64,000 bases of DNA from Hyphomicrobiales bacterium (GTDB lineage Bacteria > Pseudomonadota > Alphaproteobacteria > Rhizobiales > Rhizobiaceae). Under the pieces are notes generated by a model. The model made no database searches, was not told where the DNA came from, and worked only from the letters and a program-made list of their open reading frames with translations. A program made the position numbers and the translations under genes. Within the stretch, counting starts at the first letter, position 1. The number at the start of each line of letters is the position of its first letter. Location of the stretch: NCBI GenBank assembly GCA_900471925.1, contig UCGV01000007.1, positions 62,001 through 126,000 on the forward strand, given 5' to 3'. Shown piece after piece: positions 26,300 through 35,997 of this stretch.

Positions 26300-26794
26300 A
26301 TGCGCTACGAAGGAAAGCTCTATCGGGCCCTCAATCCGATCTATGCACGCCAGCCCCTTTCCGGACGGGGCCCCGAACTCTATGGCGGTCGCTTCAATGC
26401 CAAGGGAATGCCGGCACTCTATACCTCGCTCTCGGTGCTGACGGCACTTCGGGAAGCCAATCAGGTCGGCAGCCTGCAACCGACGACACTCGTTTCTTAT
26501 GAGGCCGATATCGAGAGCGTTTTCGACGCGCGGGACGAAACCGCCTTGCATAAGCTCGACATGGATGCGGCCGCGCTTGCCGCGGCAAGCTGGCGCGACG
26601 AGATGAAGACCAAAGGAGAAGCAAGGACGCAGGCCTTTGCGCGGCGGCTCCTGTCCGATGGATATCAGGGCCTGATGATCAGGAGTTTTGCGCCCGCGGC
26701 AAGAGCCGAAGATCTCAATCTCGTCCTGTGGCGATGGGGCGACAAAGCACCCTGCCGGCTGACCTTGATCGATGACGAAGGCAGGCTGTCATAG
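26300..26794 (+). CDS. RES-domain toxin (NAD-degrading type)
   Basis: A 164-residue RES-domain protein. The family's fingerprint is clear: LYRALNP (R9), GPELYGGRFNAKGMPALYTS (R31, Y41) and ALREA (E52), residues that form the ADP-ribosyltransferase-like active site. Known RES toxins (MbcT, ParT and Res) cleave or phosphorolyse NAD+ or modify a target enzyme, halting growth when the antitoxin is lost. The gene lies 9 bases after its antitoxin and ends before a strong bidirectional terminator, so the pair is a self-contained cassette between two sugar loci. Which chemistry this one uses cannot be told from the sequence. Confidence 0.85.
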   Translation: MRYEGKLYRALNPIYARQPLSGRGPELYGGRFNAKGMPALYTSLSVLTALREANQVGSLQPTTLVSYEADIESVFDARDETALHKLDMDAAALAAASWRDEMKTKGEARTQAFARRLLSDGYQGLMIRSFAPAARAEDLNLVLWRWGDKAPCRLTLIDDEGRLS

Positions 26795-26807
26795 TCATGT
26801 GAGGCAA

Positions 26808-26836
26808 TCGGCGCCGGCTCTTTTGCCGGCGCCGAT
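26808..26836. terminator. Strong bidirectional terminator
   Basis: Perfect 12-bp stem ATCGGCGCCGGC (26808-26819) / GCCGGCGCCGAT (26825-26836) with a 5-base all-T loop, followed by CTTCTTTTGTC on the + strand. It lies between the RES toxin (+) and the alpha-galactosidase gene ending at 26850 (-) and would serve both. Confidence 0.85.
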
Positions 26837-26849
26837 CTTCTTTTGTCTC

Positions 26850-28214
26850 TCAGGCAGCGCGCACCTTGCTCGGGCGCGCCCATTCCGGCAGCCAGTCGCC
26901 ATGGCCGGCCAGCAGTTCGTCCACCAGCGACCAGATCTGGTCGAGGTCGAGTTCGGCAGCCGTATGCGGGTCCATCATCGCGGCATGATAGATATGCTCC
27001 GGATTTTCGGTCATCAGTGCCTGGACCGTCAGTTCCTGGACATTGATGTTAGTGCGGATGAGCGCCGTCAGCTGTGGCGGCAGATCGCCGATGAAGGTCG
27101 GCTGGATGCCGGATGCGTCGACGAGGCAGGGCACTTCGGCCGCGCAATTGGACGGCAGTGACGTGATGCAGCCATTGTTGCGGACATTGCCGTAAATGAC
27201 GGAGGGTTCGCCCGTCCAGACCGAATTGATGATCGAGGACGCATATTCCTTCGATTCCTTGACTTCGATCTTCTCGGCCGAACGATAGGTCTCCGCCTGT
27301 CCCTTCCAGCGAGCGATCTGCTCGATGCAGCGCTTGGGATATTCATCAAGCGGGATGCCGAACTTCTCGATCAGGTCTTCACGGCCCTCCTTGATGAAGT
27401 AGGGCGTGTATTCGGCGAAATGCTCCGAACTTTCGGTAACGAAATAGCCAAGCCGCGTCAGCATCTCGTAGCGCACCTTGTTCGGGCAGCGCGGGTTCCA
27501 GCCGGGTTTCGGGGCACGCCCTTCGCGATAGGCACGAACCAGATCGGGATAGAGGTTCTTGTAGGAACCATCCGGCTGGCGATGCTCGAACTTCAGGTAG
27601 AAGGCCATATGGTTGATGCCGGCCGAGCGGTAGCGGATTTCGTCATAGGGAATGTCGAGATCGTGGGCGAGTTCCATCGCCGTGCCCTGGACGGAATGGC
27701 AGAGGCCGACCTGCTTGATATCGGGGTATTTCTCGGCGATCGCCCAGGTATTGATCGCCATCGGGTTTACATATTGCAGCATGATGGCGTTGGGGCAGAC
27801 GGCGCGCATATCCTCGCAAATCTTCCAGAGGTGCGGCACGGTGCGCAGGCCACGCATGATGCCGCCGACGCCGAGCGTATCGGCAATCGTCTGGCGCAGG
27901 CCGTATTTCTTCGGCACTTCGAAATCGGTGACCGTGCAGGGCTCGTACCCGCCGATCTGGAAGGCGACGACGACGAAGTCCGCGCCCGACAGGGCCTTGC
28001 GCTGATCCGAATAGGTCTCCGCCTTCGCTTTCACACCGAGCGTCGAAATCAGCTTGTTGACGACGATGGCGCTTTCTTCCAACCGCTGCGGGTTGATGTC
28101 CATGAGCGCGATCGTGGCGCCCGACAGCGCCGGACGCTGCAGGATATCGCCGACGATATTCTTCATGAAAACGGTGGAGCCAGCTCCGATGAACGTTATT
28201 CTGGGATTTGCCAT
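26850..28214 (-). CDS. agaL2: Alpha-galactosidase, glycoside hydrolase family 4
   Basis: A 454-residue cytoplasmic NAD- and metal-dependent glycosidase of family 4 (MelA type). The N-terminal ITFIGAGSTVFMKNIVGDIL binds NAD, MLQYVNPMAINTWA near residue 146 is a conserved substrate block, and VGLCHSVQGTAMEL near 170 supplies the Cys and His that hold the Mn2+. The ATG at 28214 follows GGAGGTTCAT. It is the last gene of the operon read from 35852 and is a distant paralogue of the first gene. The symbol follows the S. meliloti agp operon, which this locus resembles in content; the exact correspondence of the two galactosidases is inferred. Confidence 0.85.
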   Translation of the reverse strand: MANPRITFIGAGSTVFMKNIVGDILQRPALSGATIALMDINPQRLEESAIVVNKLISTLGVKAKAETYSDQRKALSGADFVVVAFQIGGYEPCTVTDFEVPKKYGLRQTIADTLGVGGIMRGLRTVPHLWKICEDMRAVCPNAIMLQYVNPMAINTWAIAEKYPDIKQVGLCHSVQGTAMELAHDLDIPYDEIRYRSAGINHMAFYLKFEHRQPDGSYKNLYPDLVRAYREGRAPKPGWNPRCPNKVRYEMLTRLGYFVTESSEHFAEYTPYFIKEGREDLIEKFGIPLDEYPKRCIEQIARWKGQAETYRSAEKIEVKESKEYASSIINSVWTGEPSVIYGNVRNNGCITSLPSNCAAEVPCLVDASGIQPTFIGDLPPQLTALIRTNINVQELTVQALMTENPEHIYHAAMMDPHTAAELDLDQIWSLVDELLAGHGDWLPEWARPSKVRAA

Positions 28215-28236
28215 ATGAACCTCCGGCATTCTGAAA

Positions 28237-29904
28237 TCAGGCTACATCGAAAGCGGCCCTGACGAGCCGTTCGGTGTAGGGTGTCTTGGGATTGGAAAGG
28301 ACTTCGTTGACAGGCCCCTCTTCCATGATCTTGCCGTGCTGCATGACGATGACACGGTGGCAGAGGGCACGCACGACCTTCAGATCGTGCGAAATGAAGA
28401 GGTAGCTGAGACCCCGCTCGTCCTGCAGCTTGCGCAACAGCTCAATGATCTGCGCCTGGACGGAAAGGTCGAGCGCCGAGGTCGGCTCGTCGAGCAGGAT
28501 GAATTCCGGCTCCAGCGCAATCGCTCTTGCAATGGCGATACGCTGGCGCTGACCACCGGAAAATTCATGCGGGAAGCGCGAGAGGATATTCCCGGGCATG
28601 CCGGCGGCCGTCAGCGCCTCGCGCACGCGGTCGAGACGCTCGCCCCTTGTCGCGCCAAGCTTGTTGACGACCAGCCCTTCCTCGATGATCTGGCCGATCG
28701 TCATGCGTGGATTGAGCGACGAGAAAGGGTCCTGGAAGACGACCTGCATGCGCGAGCGCAATGGCCGCATTTCCGCCCGCGACTTGCCGTGGATCGGCTG
28801 CCGGTCGAAATAGATCTCGCCATTGTCGGTGTCGCTCAGCCTCAGCAGTGCCTGACCGAAGGTCGTCTTGCCCGATCCGGATTCTCCGACGAGGCCGAGC
28901 GTCTCGTGCCGGCGCAGGGTCAGATTGAGGCTATCGACAGCGACCAGTTCGCGCAGCTGCGGCTTGAAGAAGCCGCCATGGCGCATCATGAAGGAGACGC
29001 GCACGCCGCGCGCATCGAGAATGATATCCGATCCCTCCGGCAGCGGATTGGCCTGGCCGCGCGGCTCGGATGCGAGCAGATGCTTCGTGTAAGGGTGCTG
29101 CGGATTAGCGAAAAGCTGCTCCGTGACATTGTGCTCGCGCATCTCGCCATGCTGCATCACATAGACATAGTCAGAGAATTTGCGAACCACCGTCAGGTCA
29201 TGGGTGATGAGGATCACTGCCATGCGCAATTGCGTCTGCAGATTGCGGATGAGGTTGAGGATCTGCGCCTGCACGGTGACGTCGAGCGCCGTTGTCGGCT
29301 CATCGGCGATCAGCACGTCGGGATCATTGGCAAGCGCCATGGCGATCATCACGCGCTGACGCTGACCGCCTGAAAGCTGATGCGGATATTGCCGCAGCCG
29401 CGCCTCGGGATCGGGGATCTGTACCTGTTTCAGAAGTTCCAGCGCCTTGGCGTCGGCCTGCTTGCGGCTCATCTTGCGGTGGACGCGGATCGCTTCGACG
29501 ATCTGGCTGCCTATCGTATAGATCGGGTTCAGCGAACTCATCGGCTCCTGAAAGATCATCGAGATGCGATCGCCGCGCAGCTTGCGTCGAGCCTTTTCCG
29601 AGAATTTCAGGATATTGTTGCCGTCATATTCGACGGTCGAGCGCGGCGAGATGACCGCACGTTTTGACAGCAGCCCCATGACGGTGCGCGCCGTCACCGA
29701 CTTGCCGGAACCGGACTCGCCGACGATGGCGATGGTTTCGCCGCGATAGAGCTGGAAGGAAATATCCTTCACAGCTTCGACCGTGCCGTGCTCGACCTTG
29801 AAATTCACGCCGATATTGCGCGCATCGATGACAGGGCTTTCCTTGCGTCCGTCATGATCGTGACGGACGGGCGGGGCGAAGGAACTGACAAGAGCAAGAG
29901 CCAT
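28237..29904 (-). CDS. agpD: ABC transporter ATPase with two fused ATP-binding domains (agp system)
   Basis: A 555-residue protein with two complete ATPase domains in one chain, corresponding to DppD plus DppF. Domain one has [17 protein letters not shown] and VLIADEPTT; domain two, from about residue 285, has [17 protein letters not shown] and FILLDEPTS, ending with [15 protein letters not shown]. This fusion is unlike the separate D and F genes of the three other Dpp/Opp-type systems in the window. The ATG at 29904 has GGTG six bases before it; an ATG at 29910 is also possible. It lies between the permease and alpha-galactosidase genes and should power melibiose/raffinose uptake. Confidence 0.88.
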   Translation of the reverse strand: MALALVSSFAPPVRHDHDGRKESPVIDARNIGVNFKVEHGTVEAVKDISFQLYRGETIAIVGESGSGKSVTARTVMGLLSKRAVISPRSTVEYDGNNILKFSEKARRKLRGDRISMIFQEPMSSLNPIYTIGSQIVEAIRVHRKMSRKQADAKALELLKQVQIPDPEARLRQYPHQLSGGQRQRVMIAMALANDPDVLIADEPTTALDVTVQAQILNLIRNLQTQLRMAVILITHDLTVVRKFSDYVYVMQHGEMREHNVTEQLFANPQHPYTKHLLASEPRGQANPLPEGSDIILDARGVRVSFMMRHGGFFKPQLRELVAVDSLNLTLRRHETLGLVGESGSGKTTFGQALLRLSDTDNGEIYFDRQPIHGKSRAEMRPLRSRMQVVFQDPFSSLNPRMTIGQIIEEGLVVNKLGATRGERLDRVREALTAAGMPGNILSRFPHEFSGGQRQRIAIARAIALEPEFILLDEPTSALDLSVQAQIIELLRKLQDERGLSYLFISHDLKVVRALCHRVIVMQHGKIMEEGPVNEVLSNPKTPYTERLVRAAFDVA

Positions 29905-29914
29905 CTTCATCACC

Positions 29915-31048
29915 TCAATAGGGATCGACCGCATCGCGCAGACCATCGCCAAGCGCATTGAACGCGAAGACGGTGACCAGCACGAAGGCGACGGGAGCGA
30001 GAATCCAGGGATAGGTTCCAATCACGGAATAGTTGGCCGTATCCTGCAGCATCAGGCCCCAGGAAATCAGCGGCGGTTTCACGGCAAAGCCGAGGAAGCC
30101 AAGGAAGGATTCAAGCAGCACGACGCTCGGGATGTGGATGGTGACGGCAACGATCACGTGGCTCATCACATTCGGGAAAATATGCTGGAAGATGATGCGC
30201 CGGTCAGTCGCACCGACCGCCATTGCCGCCCGCACATATTCGATGCGCGCCAGCGCCAGCGTCTTGCCGCGCACCTCGCGGGACATCTGCGCCCAGCCGA
30301 GCGCCGACATGACGAAGATCACGAAGGCGAGGAAGACATTAGTGGGTGCCGTAATCGGGATCAGCGATGTCAGCGCCAGATAGAGCGGCAGTTGCGGAAA
30401 GGCGAGCACCAGCTCGACGAAACGCTGCACCCAGACATCGAAGGCGCCGCCGTAATAACCGGAGACCATGCCGACGGTGGTGCCGACGACCGTGACGATG
30501 AAGACCACCGTCAGCGCGATCATCAGCGAGATGCGCGAGCCGATAATGGCGCGTGAGAGCACGTCTCGGCCGAATTTATCCGTACCGAGGAAATGCACCG
30601 GCTGGCCATCGACCGTTCCGAAGAAGTGGCGGTTGACCGGAATGAGGCCGAGCAGATTATAGTCGGCGCCCTCGACGAAAAAGCCGAGCAGACGCGGATT
30701 GTCATAATCGAGGCCGACGATCGGCTGGAAGGTGACGGGGTCGAGCTCCTCAGAATCTGCCAACGCATAGATACGCGGCCAGACGAGATTGCCCTCCTTA
30801 TCGTGGATGCTGATGAGCTGCGGCGGTGCGAAGCCGACATCGGTCGCCTTCGGATCCATCGGCACGAAGAAATCGGCAAAGATCGCCATGATGATCAGGA
30901 GGCCGACGAGGACCAGGCCGATCATGCCGGTCCAGGAGCGCCGAAGCCGGCGCCAGACCAGCGCCATATAGCTCTCATTGCCATGGCCGGTATTCTTGAC
31001 CGATTCCTCGTGCGGTGGGGGCGGCGTGGAAGAGTCGAAGGCAAACAT
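29915..31048 (-). CDS. agpC: ABC transporter permease, DppC-type (agp system)
   Basis: A 377-residue inner-membrane permease, longer than usual DppC because of an enlarged periplasmic segment (about residues 75-160) between the first helix and the FLGTDKFGRDVLSRAIIGSR motif. The coupling loop is EYVRAAMAVGATDRRIIFQHIFPNV. The start ATG at 31048 has GGAG eight bases upstream and lies one base after the previous stop. Extended periplasmic loops of this kind occur in oligosaccharide-transporting members of the family. It pairs with the next-upstream permease for alpha-galactoside import. Confidence 0.87.
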   Translation of the reverse strand: MFAFDSSTPPPPHEESVKNTGHGNESYMALVWRRLRRSWTGMIGLVLVGLLIIMAIFADFFVPMDPKATDVGFAPPQLISIHDKEGNLVWPRIYALADSEELDPVTFQPIVGLDYDNPRLLGFFVEGADYNLLGLIPVNRHFFGTVDGQPVHFLGTDKFGRDVLSRAIIGSRISLMIALTVVFIVTVVGTTVGMVSGYYGGAFDVWVQRFVELVLAFPQLPLYLALTSLIPITAPTNVFLAFVIFVMSALGWAQMSREVRGKTLALARIEYVRAAMAVGATDRRIIFQHIFPNVMSHVIVAVTIHIPSVVLLESFLGFLGFAVKPPLISWGLMLQDTANYSVIGTYPWILAPVAFVLVTVFAFNALGDGLRDAVDPY

Positions 31049-31049
31049 A

Positions 31050-32057
31050 TCAGGCTCCTCCATATTGACGGACCCGCGGATCGAGCATGGCAAGCAGCAT
31101 GTCGGCGATGATGTTGCCGACGATCAGCGTTGCCGACAGCACCAGCATGAAGGTGGCGGTGACATAGACATCGCCGATCGCCATGGAGCCGACGATAGCC
31201 GGACCGACAGTCGGCAGCGCGAAGATGATCGCGGTTTCGATCTCACCGCTCAGCATGTAGGGAAGCACGACGCCCTGATACATGACGAGCGGATGCAGCG
31301 CATTCGGCACGGCATGGCGCAGGACGACAGCGCCGCCCGAGAGCCCCTTGGCACGCGCCGTCTCGACATATTGGGCATTCAGCGTATCGAGCAGATTGCC
31401 ACGCATGACGCGCATATTGTAGGCGAGCCCGCCGAAGGTGGCGATCGCCACGACCGGCCAGACGTGACTGACGAGATCGACGAATTTCGCCCAGGACCAT
31501 GGCGCCCCGCCATATTGCGGCGAGAAGAAGCTGCCGATTTCCGTGACGTTGAACTGGAAGACCAAGAGATAGACGATGATCAGCGCCATCAGGAAGCGCG
31601 GCACCGTCATGCCGAGAAAGGAGATGCCGGACAGCAGGCTGTCGATCCAGGTGTACTGGCGGGTGGCCGCCCAGATACCGAAGGTAATGCCGAGCACCGA
31701 CGCGAAGATGTGGCAGACCAGTGCCAGGGCCAGCGTGCGCGGCAGGCGCTCGCCGACGACATCGGCAACCGGCTTGTTGTAATACATGCTGTAGCCGAAA
31801 TCGCCTTCGGTCAGGATGCCCTTCACCCAGTTGACATACTGGATGACCATCGGCTTATCGAGCCCATGTTCGACGCGGTAGGCCTGGGCCTGCTCTTCCG
31901 CCTGGGCAAACGAGGCTCCGCCCTGGTTCATCAGCTGCGAACGGATGTAGTCGGCATAGTCGCCGGGTGGCGCCTGGATGATGGCGAAGGTCACCACGCT
32001 CAGGATGAAGAGGACGGGGATCGCCGAGGCGATGCGCATGAGCAGGAATCGTAACAT
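31050..32057 (-). CDS. agpB: ABC transporter permease, DppB-type (agp system)
   Basis: A 335-residue inner-membrane permease beginning MLRFLLMRIASAIPVLFILSV, with QAPPGDYADYIRSQLMNQGG as the periplasmic segment and ending LLAMLDPRVRQYGGA. The coupling loop QYVETARAKGLSGGAVVLRHAVPNALHP is near residue 225. It lies 118 bases after the agpA-like binding-protein gene, with a strong stem-loop in the gap, and one base before the DppC-type gene. Confidence 0.88.
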   Translation of the reverse strand: MLRFLLMRIASAIPVLFILSVVTFAIIQAPPGDYADYIRSQLMNQGGASFAQAEEQAQAYRVEHGLDKPMVIQYVNWVKGILTEGDFGYSMYYNKPVADVVGERLPRTLALALVCHIFASVLGITFGIWAATRQYTWIDSLLSGISFLGMTVPRFLMALIIVYLLVFQFNVTEIGSFFSPQYGGAPWSWAKFVDLVSHVWPVVAIATFGGLAYNMRVMRGNLLDTLNAQYVETARAKGLSGGAVVLRHAVPNALHPLVMYQGVVLPYMLSGEIETAIIFALPTVGPAIVGSMAIGDVYVTATFMLVLSATLIVGNIIADMLLAMLDPRVRQYGGA

Positions 32058-32121
32058 CGGACGGTTCGCTTCTCCTTGCCGCCAGTCGCTCGTCTCCGGC
32101 GCGGCCGCTTGTTGATTCTGA

Positions 32122-32148
32122 CCGGCCGCGCGCGTCGCACGCGGCCGG
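32122..32148 (-). other. Intercistronic stem-loop after the agpA-like gene
   Basis: Perfect 9-bp stem CCGGCCGCG (32122-32130) / CGCGGCCGG (32140-32148) with a 9-base loop, 28 bases beyond the binding-protein stop and before the permease gene. No T-run follows. It likely separates high binding-protein expression from low permease expression (inference). Confidence 0.75.
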
Positions 32149-32175
32149 AGTCCTGTTTCGGTTGGGAGGGAGCTC

Positions 32176-34263
32176 TTAGTTTATGGGACCCTTGTCTCCG
32201 GGCTTGCCGGGAAGCTGACCAGGGAAGAGTTCATACTTGCCCTGCTTGTCGGCAGCCACCCAAAGACGCTCGCGAATGACGGAGTCTTCGGCCCAGTTGA
32301 ACATGAAGATCGGCGTACCCTCGGGTATATTCGAGAAGCGCTTGTTGACGATCAGCGCACCCGGATATTCCGTGAGGCCGACGGTATCGACATTCTCGGT
32401 AGCCGTCTTCTGGTACTGCTTCATGAGCGCGACACGCTCGTCATTGTTCTGGCTCGCACGGAACTTGTTGACGATATCGGCAAGGTCCTTCTCGTAAGGC
32501 AGCAGGTCGAGCTGGTCATCCTTGCCGGCGCGGTGGTGCCAGCTGGTGCGTGGGCCGACAGCGGCAAGCTGTTCGGTATTCTGCACCACGGACGCAAGCT
32601 CCGATGCGTTGCGCTGGATCAGCCAATCGAACTGGCCGGCATAATGCGCATTGTCGCGCTTCGGACCATCAAGGGCATTGATGATGACCTTGAGCCCAAG
32701 CTTCTCCATCTGGCCGACGACACCTTCGGCAAGGCTCTTGTCGGTCGCGTAGCCGTTATTGACGAGAAGCACGATTTCGACGTCCTTGCCGTCTCCGGTT
32801 CCCGCCGGGAAATTCACGAAACCATCATTATCCGTATCCTTCAGGCCGGCCTTGGCGAGCAGCGCCTTGGCGCCCTTGAGGTCGAAGGGATAATAGACGG
32901 TCGAGTTGCGATCATAGAAGCTCGTGCCCGAAGACAGGCCGCCTGCATAGATCGCCGTGAACGGCCCCTTGACGAGAGAGTCGCCGATCGCCTTGCGGTC
33001 GATCGCCATGGTGACAGCCTTGCGGAAGTCCTCGTTCCGGTTGAGTTCGCGGATCGCCTGGCCACGCGCATCAGGATCGCCCCAACCGTTGGCCGAGAGG
33101 TTCATGCGCAGATTGTAACCGATCAGGCGCGGACCAAAGGCGAGACGCGCCGGAGCGGTCTTTTCGGCGGCACGCTTCAGCGAAGCCACGAAGTTTTCGG
33201 GTTGCTCGAGGTTGGAGAAGTCAGCGGAGCCGGCAACAGCCTGCACGTCGCGGTCAGCCCAGGTCGAGAGCTTGTACTGAAGCTCATTCAGGTAAGGCAG
33301 CTGATTGCCCTTTTCGTCGACCTTCCAGTAATAGGGGTTGCGGCGCATGACGATGATATCGTCAGGACGGTATTCGACCGGCACCCAGGCGCCCATGACC
33401 GGCATGTTCATGAATTCCGGCGGAAAGGCGTTCTTGAACTGGTCGTAGGTATTCTTCGAATATTTGGGGTGCTGCGGCTTCAGGATATGCGACGGGCCCG
33501 GGCAGAAGTTCGGATAGGCCATCGTATAGAGATACTGCTTCGGGAAGGCGTCCTTGAAGGTCCATTCGACCGTGTAGTCGTCGACCTTCGTGAGAGTCGT
33601 GCCTTCACCGAAAGCTTCCGGCGATGCGCCGCCGCCGAGCGGTGAAACGTTCGGATCGATGACTTCGTCTTCCCAGTAGAACATGATGTCATCGGCATTG
33701 AAGGGCGCCCCGTCGGACCACTTGGCGCCTTCGATCAGATGCATGGTCAGCTTGTGGCCGTCCTGCGACCATTCCCAGCTTTTCGCCAGGTTCGGCAGCG
33801 GCTCGGTATCCTTGGCTTCCACCTGGAAGAGCGGCGCGGTGCGCGTCAGGCATTCGGAGAGGCCAATATCGATGCCGCCCCAGCCCTGCGTCTGGCCGGC
33901 GCCGTAATTCCAGCCTTCCGGCCGGCCGCCGATGACGTGGCGCATCACATCGCCGTAGACACCCATGCCGTCAGGCATGTTTTCGGTCTTGAAAACCATC
34001 GGCTCCTTGGGCAGTCGATCCTTGACTGCCGGCAGCTTGCCGGTAGCGACGAAGCTCTTCGTGACCCAATCCGGCTCGTGATATTCCGGCAACGCCTTGA
34101 ACTCCAGGATGGAGTCGCGGGACACATATTTGATCTTGCCTTCCGCTGGGAAAGCCGGCGGAGCCGGTGGCACCGTCGGCTCGGACGCATAGGCATTCAA
34201 GGCTGCGACTGAAACGCCGAGCGCCAGTCCTGCCAGGATGCCGATCTTACGGAAATTCGTCAT
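32176..34263 (-). CDS. agpA: Periplasmic alpha-galactoside-binding protein, family 5
   Basis: A 695-residue periplasmic binding protein with a Sec signal (MTNFRKIGILAGLALG onward, cleavage probably after ALNAYA). The mature protein has the family-5 blocks LIEGAKWSDGAPFNADDIMFYWED and FRKAVTMAIDRKAIGDSL. Its length, well above the 500-550 of peptide-binding members, and its place between two family-4 alpha-galactosidases and a cognate permease set match S. meliloti AgpA, known to be needed for melibiose and raffinose use. The gene lies 122 bases after the first galactosidase gene. Peptide binding is the main alternative but is unlikely here. Confidence 0.85.
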   Translation of the reverse strand: MTNFRKIGILAGLALGVSVAALNAYASEPTVPPAPPAFPAEGKIKYVSRDSILEFKALPEYHEPDWVTKSFVATGKLPAVKDRLPKEPMVFKTENMPDGMGVYGDVMRHVIGGRPEGWNYGAGQTQGWGGIDIGLSECLTRTAPLFQVEAKDTEPLPNLAKSWEWSQDGHKLTMHLIEGAKWSDGAPFNADDIMFYWEDEVIDPNVSPLGGGASPEAFGEGTTLTKVDDYTVEWTFKDAFPKQYLYTMAYPNFCPGPSHILKPQHPKYSKNTYDQFKNAFPPEFMNMPVMGAWVPVEYRPDDIIVMRRNPYYWKVDEKGNQLPYLNELQYKLSTWADRDVQAVAGSADFSNLEQPENFVASLKRAAEKTAPARLAFGPRLIGYNLRMNLSANGWGDPDARGQAIRELNRNEDFRKAVTMAIDRKAIGDSLVKGPFTAIYAGGLSSGTSFYDRNSTVYYPFDLKGAKALLAKAGLKDTDNDGFVNFPAGTGDGKDVEIVLLVNNGYATDKSLAEGVVGQMEKLGLKVIINALDGPKRDNAHYAGQFDWLIQRNASELASVVQNTEQLAAVGPRTSWHHRAGKDDQLDLLPYEKDLADIVNKFRASQNNDERVALMKQYQKTATENVDTVGLTEYPGALIVNKRFSNIPEGTPIFMFNWAEDSVIRERLWVAADKQGKYELFPGQLPGKPGDKGPIN

Positions 34264-34385
34264 CGTCTCTCCCTCTTGTTCCGGAGCGCTTGCAGGCGTC
34301 TCCGCTTCTCCTCAAACGTGATGAAGAAAGCCGGTATGCGGCGGCCTTCCTCCCGAAGAACCGCCGCAGCTTCCTCCATCCTGAC

Positions 34386-35852
34386 TTAAACGGCCTGCTT
34401 CAGCGCCGCCTTTTCGACGCGAAGCTCCTCAATGGAGCGGACGTGACGGCGCGCAGCACCTTCCCACTCCCTCGTCTTGACCTTGGCGTTCGCCAAGCGC
34501 TCCTTGGCGGCCGGAACGGCATCGGCATATTGCGGCAGCCAGCGGGCCTGCGCGACAACCATTTCATCAACCATCTGCCAGACTTCTTCCGGCGTGCAGA
34601 CGGCACCGACCAACGGATCGTGCAGCACTGCGAGCTTCAGGAGATCGATATCGCCGGTAACCGCTGCATGGACCGACATGCGCTGGACGTTAATCGACGC
34701 CATGCAGGTTGCCGCACATGCCTCAGGGATGGTGATGCCGGAAACCATGTTGATGCCGAAGCGATCGACGAAGCCGGGCGACTCGATGATCGCGTCCGAC
34801 GGCAGGTTGGTGATGACGCCGTTATTCTTGACGTTGAAATGACCACGATAGGTACGGCCGGTTTCCAGCGCTTCCAGAATATGGCTCGCATGTTCATTGG
34901 AGCGCTTCGTCGGATCGATCGGCTTTTCGGCCGAGGCAAGGAATTGCGGGAACTCCGTTTCGAACCAGTTGCGGGTCTCGGTCGAGTGGCGAAGGTAACC
35001 GCCGGTCTCGCCGTGGATCCAGTCAGACATATCGATCCAACGGGTGATTTCGTCAGGCCGCTTGCGATACCAGGGCAGGTATTCGGAGAGATGGCCGTTG
35101 CTTTCGGTCGAGTAGACGCCGAAGCGCTTCAGCACGTCGATGCGCAGCTTCTCCTGCTGCGAATAGACAGGATGCGCCTCGAAGGCGGCGACCAGCTCAT
35201 CCTTGCCGATCTTGCGACCGTTGAGGCGCAGGTCGACGAACCAGGTCTGGTGATTGATGCCCGAGCAGATGTAGTCGAGTTCGCTCTGCGACTTGGCTCC
35301 GAGCACTTCGGCAATCTGTTCGGCACCATGTTGAACGCCGTGGCACAGGCCGACCGTATCGACCTTGCCATATTCGATGGCGGCCCAGGTGTTCATCGCC
35401 ATAGGGTTGGCATAGTTGAGGAATTTCGCGCCGGGTGCTGCGACCTCACGGATATCCTTGCAGAAATCGAGGATGACCGGGATGTTGCGCTGGCCATAGA
35501 GAATGCCGCCGGCGCAGATCGTATCGCCAACGCACTGGTCGATACCATATTTGAGGGGAATTCTGATATCGTCGGCATAGGCTTCCAGGCCGCCGACACG
35601 CACGCAGCTGATGACGTAACGCGCGCCTTCCAGCGCCTTGCGACGATCCGTCGTCGCCGTTACCCTGGTCGGCAGCTTGTTTGCCTCGACGATCTTGTCG
35701 AGAATGGCCTTGATCATCTGGAGATTATGTTCGCTGAGGTCGGTCAGCGCGAATTCGATGTCCTTGAACTCCGGCACGCAGAGAATATCCGTGAACAGCT
35801 TCTTGGTGAAGCCGACACTGCCTGCTCCGATAATAGCGATTTTGAAACTCAT
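34386..35852 (-). CDS. agaL1: Alpha-galactosidase, glycoside hydrolase family 4
   Basis: A 488-residue family-4 glycosidase, first gene of the alpha-galactoside operon. The NAD-binding start IAIIGAGSVGFTKKLFTDIL, the substrate block FLNYANPMAMNTWA near residue 148 and the metal-binding VGLCHGVQHGAEQI near 172 are intact, and GINHQTWFVDLRLNG follows. It would hydrolyse imported melibiose, raffinose or galactinol in the cytoplasm using NAD+ and Mn2+. The ATG at 35852 has AGGTGAAGG before it; the longer open frame would run through the promoter region shared with the divergent AraC gene. It differs enough from the second galactosidase to suggest distinct substrates. Confidence 0.85.
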   Translation of the reverse strand: MSFKIAIIGAGSVGFTKKLFTDILCVPEFKDIEFALTDLSEHNLQMIKAILDKIVEANKLPTRVTATTDRRKALEGARYVISCVRVGGLEAYADDIRIPLKYGIDQCVGDTICAGGILYGQRNIPVILDFCKDIREVAAPGAKFLNYANPMAMNTWAAIEYGKVDTVGLCHGVQHGAEQIAEVLGAKSQSELDYICSGINHQTWFVDLRLNGRKIGKDELVAAFEAHPVYSQQEKLRIDVLKRFGVYSTESNGHLSEYLPWYRKRPDEITRWIDMSDWIHGETGGYLRHSTETRNWFETEFPQFLASAEKPIDPTKRSNEHASHILEALETGRTYRGHFNVKNNGVITNLPSDAIIESPGFVDRFGINMVSGITIPEACAATCMASINVQRMSVHAAVTGDIDLLKLAVLHDPLVGAVCTPEEVWQMVDEMVVAQARWLPQYADAVPAAKERLANAKVKTREWEGAARRHVRSIEELRVEKAALKQAV

Positions 35853-35913
35853 ATCCTTCACCTCGATCCGATCAAATGCTACGGAGAAAGACAGCAAAGG
35901 AGGGCCAGCCGCC

Positions 35914-35997
35914 ATGCTTGCGCATGTCGTCAAAAATACCGGAAATGATGCCCGTATTCCTCCCGGCCGTTCTGTCGACCGTGATCTCTTCCTCTAG
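35914..35997 (+). CDS. Possible 27-residue upstream ORF before the AraC regulator
   Basis: ATG 35914 is preceded by AAAGGAGGG (35896-35904), the strongest ribosome-binding site in this divergent region, and opens a 27-residue frame ending TAG at 35997, in a different frame from the regulator. A second ATG at 36010, behind GGAGGG (36001-36006), gives a 16-residue frame. Either may be a translated leader affecting regulator expression, or a sign of a sequencing or natural frameshift at the N-terminus. No homology is recognised. Confidence 0.3.
   Translation: MLAHVVKNTGNDARIPPGRSVDRDLFL

Noticed and set aside
25882..26502. 206-codon frame overlapping the antitoxin and toxin genes
   Set aside because: Out of register with both; the antitoxin and RES frames have clear family motifs.
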